Source: Oscillospiraceae bacterium
GTDB lineage: Bacteria > Bacillota > Clostridia > Oscillospirales > Acutalibacteraceae
Length of the DNA: 16,141 nucleotides
Direction of reading: 5' to 3'
Assembly: GCA_003505905.1 (NCBI GenBank)
Contig: DNXM01000084.1
Coordinates: forward strand, 3,051-19,191
Positions 14,369 through 16,141 of this stretch are shown here, one piece after another. The notes below the pieces were generated by a model. The model did no database searches. It worked only from the letters and a program-made list of their open reading frames with translations, and was not told where the DNA came from. The translations under genes were made by a program, and so were the position numbers. Position 1 is the first letter of the stretch; the number at the start of each line of letters is the position of its first letter.

Positions 14369-16141
14369 TTACTTTACGAACAGCTTGAAGGTCTTGATTT
14401 CAAACGGGTTGATTTCAAACTTCAACTGCTTGCCGTCAATGCCGTCAAATGCGACATCCTCACGCTCCAAGAGGTTGACCTCGGTCGCTTTTGCGATTTC
14501 GGTGAAGAAATCCACATCGACCTTGGTTCTGCGGCCTGCTTTTTCAACAAAGCGGATGATGTAAGCATCCTCGTCTTCGCACTTCTTCAGCGCCTCCAGC
14601 GGAACATTGTCGGCAGAAACACGCACGAACGAGCCCTTGGTTTCGCCCTTGCTTTCGGGCTTGACTTCGACAGCGGTCAACGGGTTGTTGAACGCAAGAC
14701 CCTGCGCCAGCGTGCCGGCGTCCTTCCAATCTCCTGCGTGCGGATACAGCGAGTAGGTGAAGTAGTGGTCACCACGGTCGGATTCGGGGTCGGGGTTCAT
14801 CGGAGCCTTGAGCAGGGTGATAATCATGCGGTTCTTGTCTACTTCGAAACCGTACTTGCAGTCGTTGAGGATGGACAAGCCGTAGCCGTCTTCACTCATA
14901 TCAATGAAATTGTGAGCGGAAACCTCGAACTTCGCCTTGTCATAGGGATTGTGGCGGTAATTCGAGCTTTCGATGGTGGCGTACGCAATATCACGGGTGT
15001 ATTTTTGCGCCTTGATATCCACATCAAAGCCGACCTTGAGCAGCTTTTCCTGCTCGTGCCAGCTGATGAAGGTGTCGAAATCAATGCGGTCAAGCTCGTT
15101 ATAGATAATGATGTTTTGCAGCACACGGGAACGGTTGATTACCTTGGAAACGGTCACGCAGGTGAACACATCGCCCTTGACCATGCCTTCGATTTTGCCG
15201 GCAGGTGTGTCGAATTCACGGTCAACATAGGTGGCAACAATATCCCAAGCATCGTACTTGCCAGGCAGGTCTTCGTAAAGGCGGAATGCGTTGCCCTTGC
15301 CGGAAAGCACCTCACGGTTGTTCTTTTTGTCGAAAACGGAAACAAGCTCGGCACGCTCGTCAAACTTGAGCGAGAAGAAATCGTTTTCAAAGGTGCTCGG
15401 GTCGGCGGCAACAGCCTGCGGCACTGCGGCAGGCTTGGCGTAGTAAACCTTGTAGCCGCAAGCGGGAACATTTTTGGCAACGAAGCAAAGAACCTTGGTG
15501 CCGTCGGGCTTGGTGTAGGCCTGTACGGGAACCTTTTTGCCCTCGGCATCGTAGATTTCCGCATCCTTATAGGGCATTTCCACCTTGGAGGTGGCGGCAA
15601 CACCGAGGGAGTTAAACAGAGCAAAGGGCTTGCCGTATCTTGCACTGCCGTCAATGTTGCCTGCAATGGTGTTCAATGCGGCATCCTTTACCTTTGCGAT
15701 AATGGCAAGGATTTCCTCATACTCGTTGCACATATCGTGGAATACCTCGGTGATATGGGAACCGGGGAGACCATCGTGGAACTGGGTGGTAAGCAATCTC
15801 TGCCACGCCTCATTGAGTTGGTCCAAGGGATAGGCATTGCCCATTTTCATGGCAACAGAGCAGAAAATTTCCGCTTGACGAAGTTCGTTTTCGCATTTGC
15901 GGTTATATTTCTTCAAAAGTGCCTTGGTGGTATGCACACCGCGGTGCTCCTCCAAGTAAAGCTCATCTTTCCAAGTGGGGATATTGGTGTCCGTTGCCTT
16001 TGCCTTCATGCGGGCAAGGGAATCCTCAATCTTGCTGACCTCTGCGGTGGGCAAGCCGGGGAACTTTTTGTAGCGCTTCACATATTCCAACATTTCGGTG
16101 TCCACACCGCCGCCGCCGTCGCCCCAGCCGTAGCAGTACAT
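14369..16141 (-). CDS. GH38 alpha-mannosidase, C-terminal part (5' end outside window)
   Basis: 590 codons are visible up to the right edge; the frame is open there, so the ATG at the edge is internal and the gene continues beyond it. GH38 enzymes remove alpha-linked mannose from glycans and are usually around 850-1050 residues, so the N-terminal catalytic domain with the nucleophile aspartate is mostly missing from view. Visible family features are G-W-G-D-G-G-G-G at the beginning, E-L-Y-L-E-E-H-R-G-V-H-T-T with the following K-Y-N-R, and L-L-T-T-Q-F-H-D-G-L-P-G-S (near 15758-15795), which includes a metal-binding histidine. The remainder is the beta-rich C-terminal domain typical of the family. 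There is no signal peptide in view. It converges on the darA operon and is a separate transcription unit, perhaps for host or dietary glycan breakdown (inference). Confidence 0.92.
   Translation of the reverse strand: MYCYGWGDGGGGVDTEMLEYVKRYKKFPGLPTAEVSKIEDSLARMKAKATDTNIPTWKDELYLEEHRGVHTTKALLKKYNRKCENELRQAEIFCSVAMKMGNAYPLDQLNEAWQRLLTTQFHDGLPGSHITEVFHDMCNEYEEILAIIAKVKDAALNTIAGNIDGSARYGKPFALFNSLGVAATSKVEMPYKDAEIYDAEGKKVPVQAYTKPDGTKVLCFVAKNVPACGYKVYYAKPAAVPQAVAADPSTFENDFFSLKFDERAELVSVFDKKNNREVLSGKGNAFRLYEDLPGKYDAWDIVATYVDREFDTPAGKIEGMVKGDVFTCVTVSKVINRSRVLQNIIIYNELDRIDFDTFISWHEQEKLLKVGFDVDIKAQKYTRDIAYATIESSNYRHNPYDKAKFEVSAHNFIDMSEDGYGLSILNDCKYGFEVDKNRMIITLLKAPMNPDPESDRGDHYFTYSLYPHAGDWKDAGTLAQGLAFNNPLTAVEVKPESKGETKGSFVRVSADNVPLEALKKCEDEDAYIIRFVEKAGRRTKVDVDFFTEIAKATEVNLLEREDVAFDGIDGKQLKFEINPFEIKTFKLFVK

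Overview
The window looks like chromosomal DNA of a Gram-positive, low-to-mid GC Firmicute, probably a gut-type clostridium (Clostridia, Oscillospiraceae-like). The evidence is strong GGAGG-type ribosome binding sites with GTG and TTG starts, a LytR-CpsA-Psr (LCP) protein, a DarA-type cyclic-di-AMP receptor, a PrsW-family protease and membrane-anchored GLUG-type surface repeats. I see no transposase, integrase, phage gene, tRNA, rRNA or CRISPR array. Base composition is even along the window.

Region 1 (1-5900, + strand) is the distal part of a cell-surface polysaccharide operon. In order it holds the end of a family-2 glycosyltransferase, a complete paralogous glycosyltransferase, a polysaccharide pyruvyl transferase, a possible 20-codon bridging ORF, an unusual two-membrane-segment LCP-type protein, and a Wzx-type flippase. 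Together these would build, decorate, export and perhaps ligate a glycan to the wall. Region 2 (5907-8065) continues closely on the same strand with a LytS-like membrane histidine kinase and a response regulator whose output is a SARP-type winged helix. Region 3 (8066-9702) is a short intergenic stretch with an inverted repeat, then a secreted beta-helical repeat protein held by a C-terminal membrane segment, then a hairpin terminator.

Region 4 (9703-10991) is an overlapping pair: an unrecognised 7-helix membrane protein and a PrsW-family intramembrane protease. Region 5 (11078-14228) starts at a perfect consensus sigma-A promoter. It encodes an ABC exporter interrupted by a frameshift between its N-terminal domain and its zinc ribbon, a DUF1854 protein and a cyclic-di-AMP receptor. 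Region 6 is a terminator zone (14229-14368) that separates this from a convergent, 5'-truncated GH38 alpha-mannosidase on the - strand.

The most interesting items are the ABC exporter split, which leaves a stop codon and a restart codon precisely placed for reinitiation; the odd architecture of the LCP protein; the inverted repeat between the two-component system and the surface protein; and the uncharacterised 7-helix/PrsW pair behind a hairpin whose T-tract abuts the ribosome binding site. All function calls come from motif recognition by eye, without database searches.
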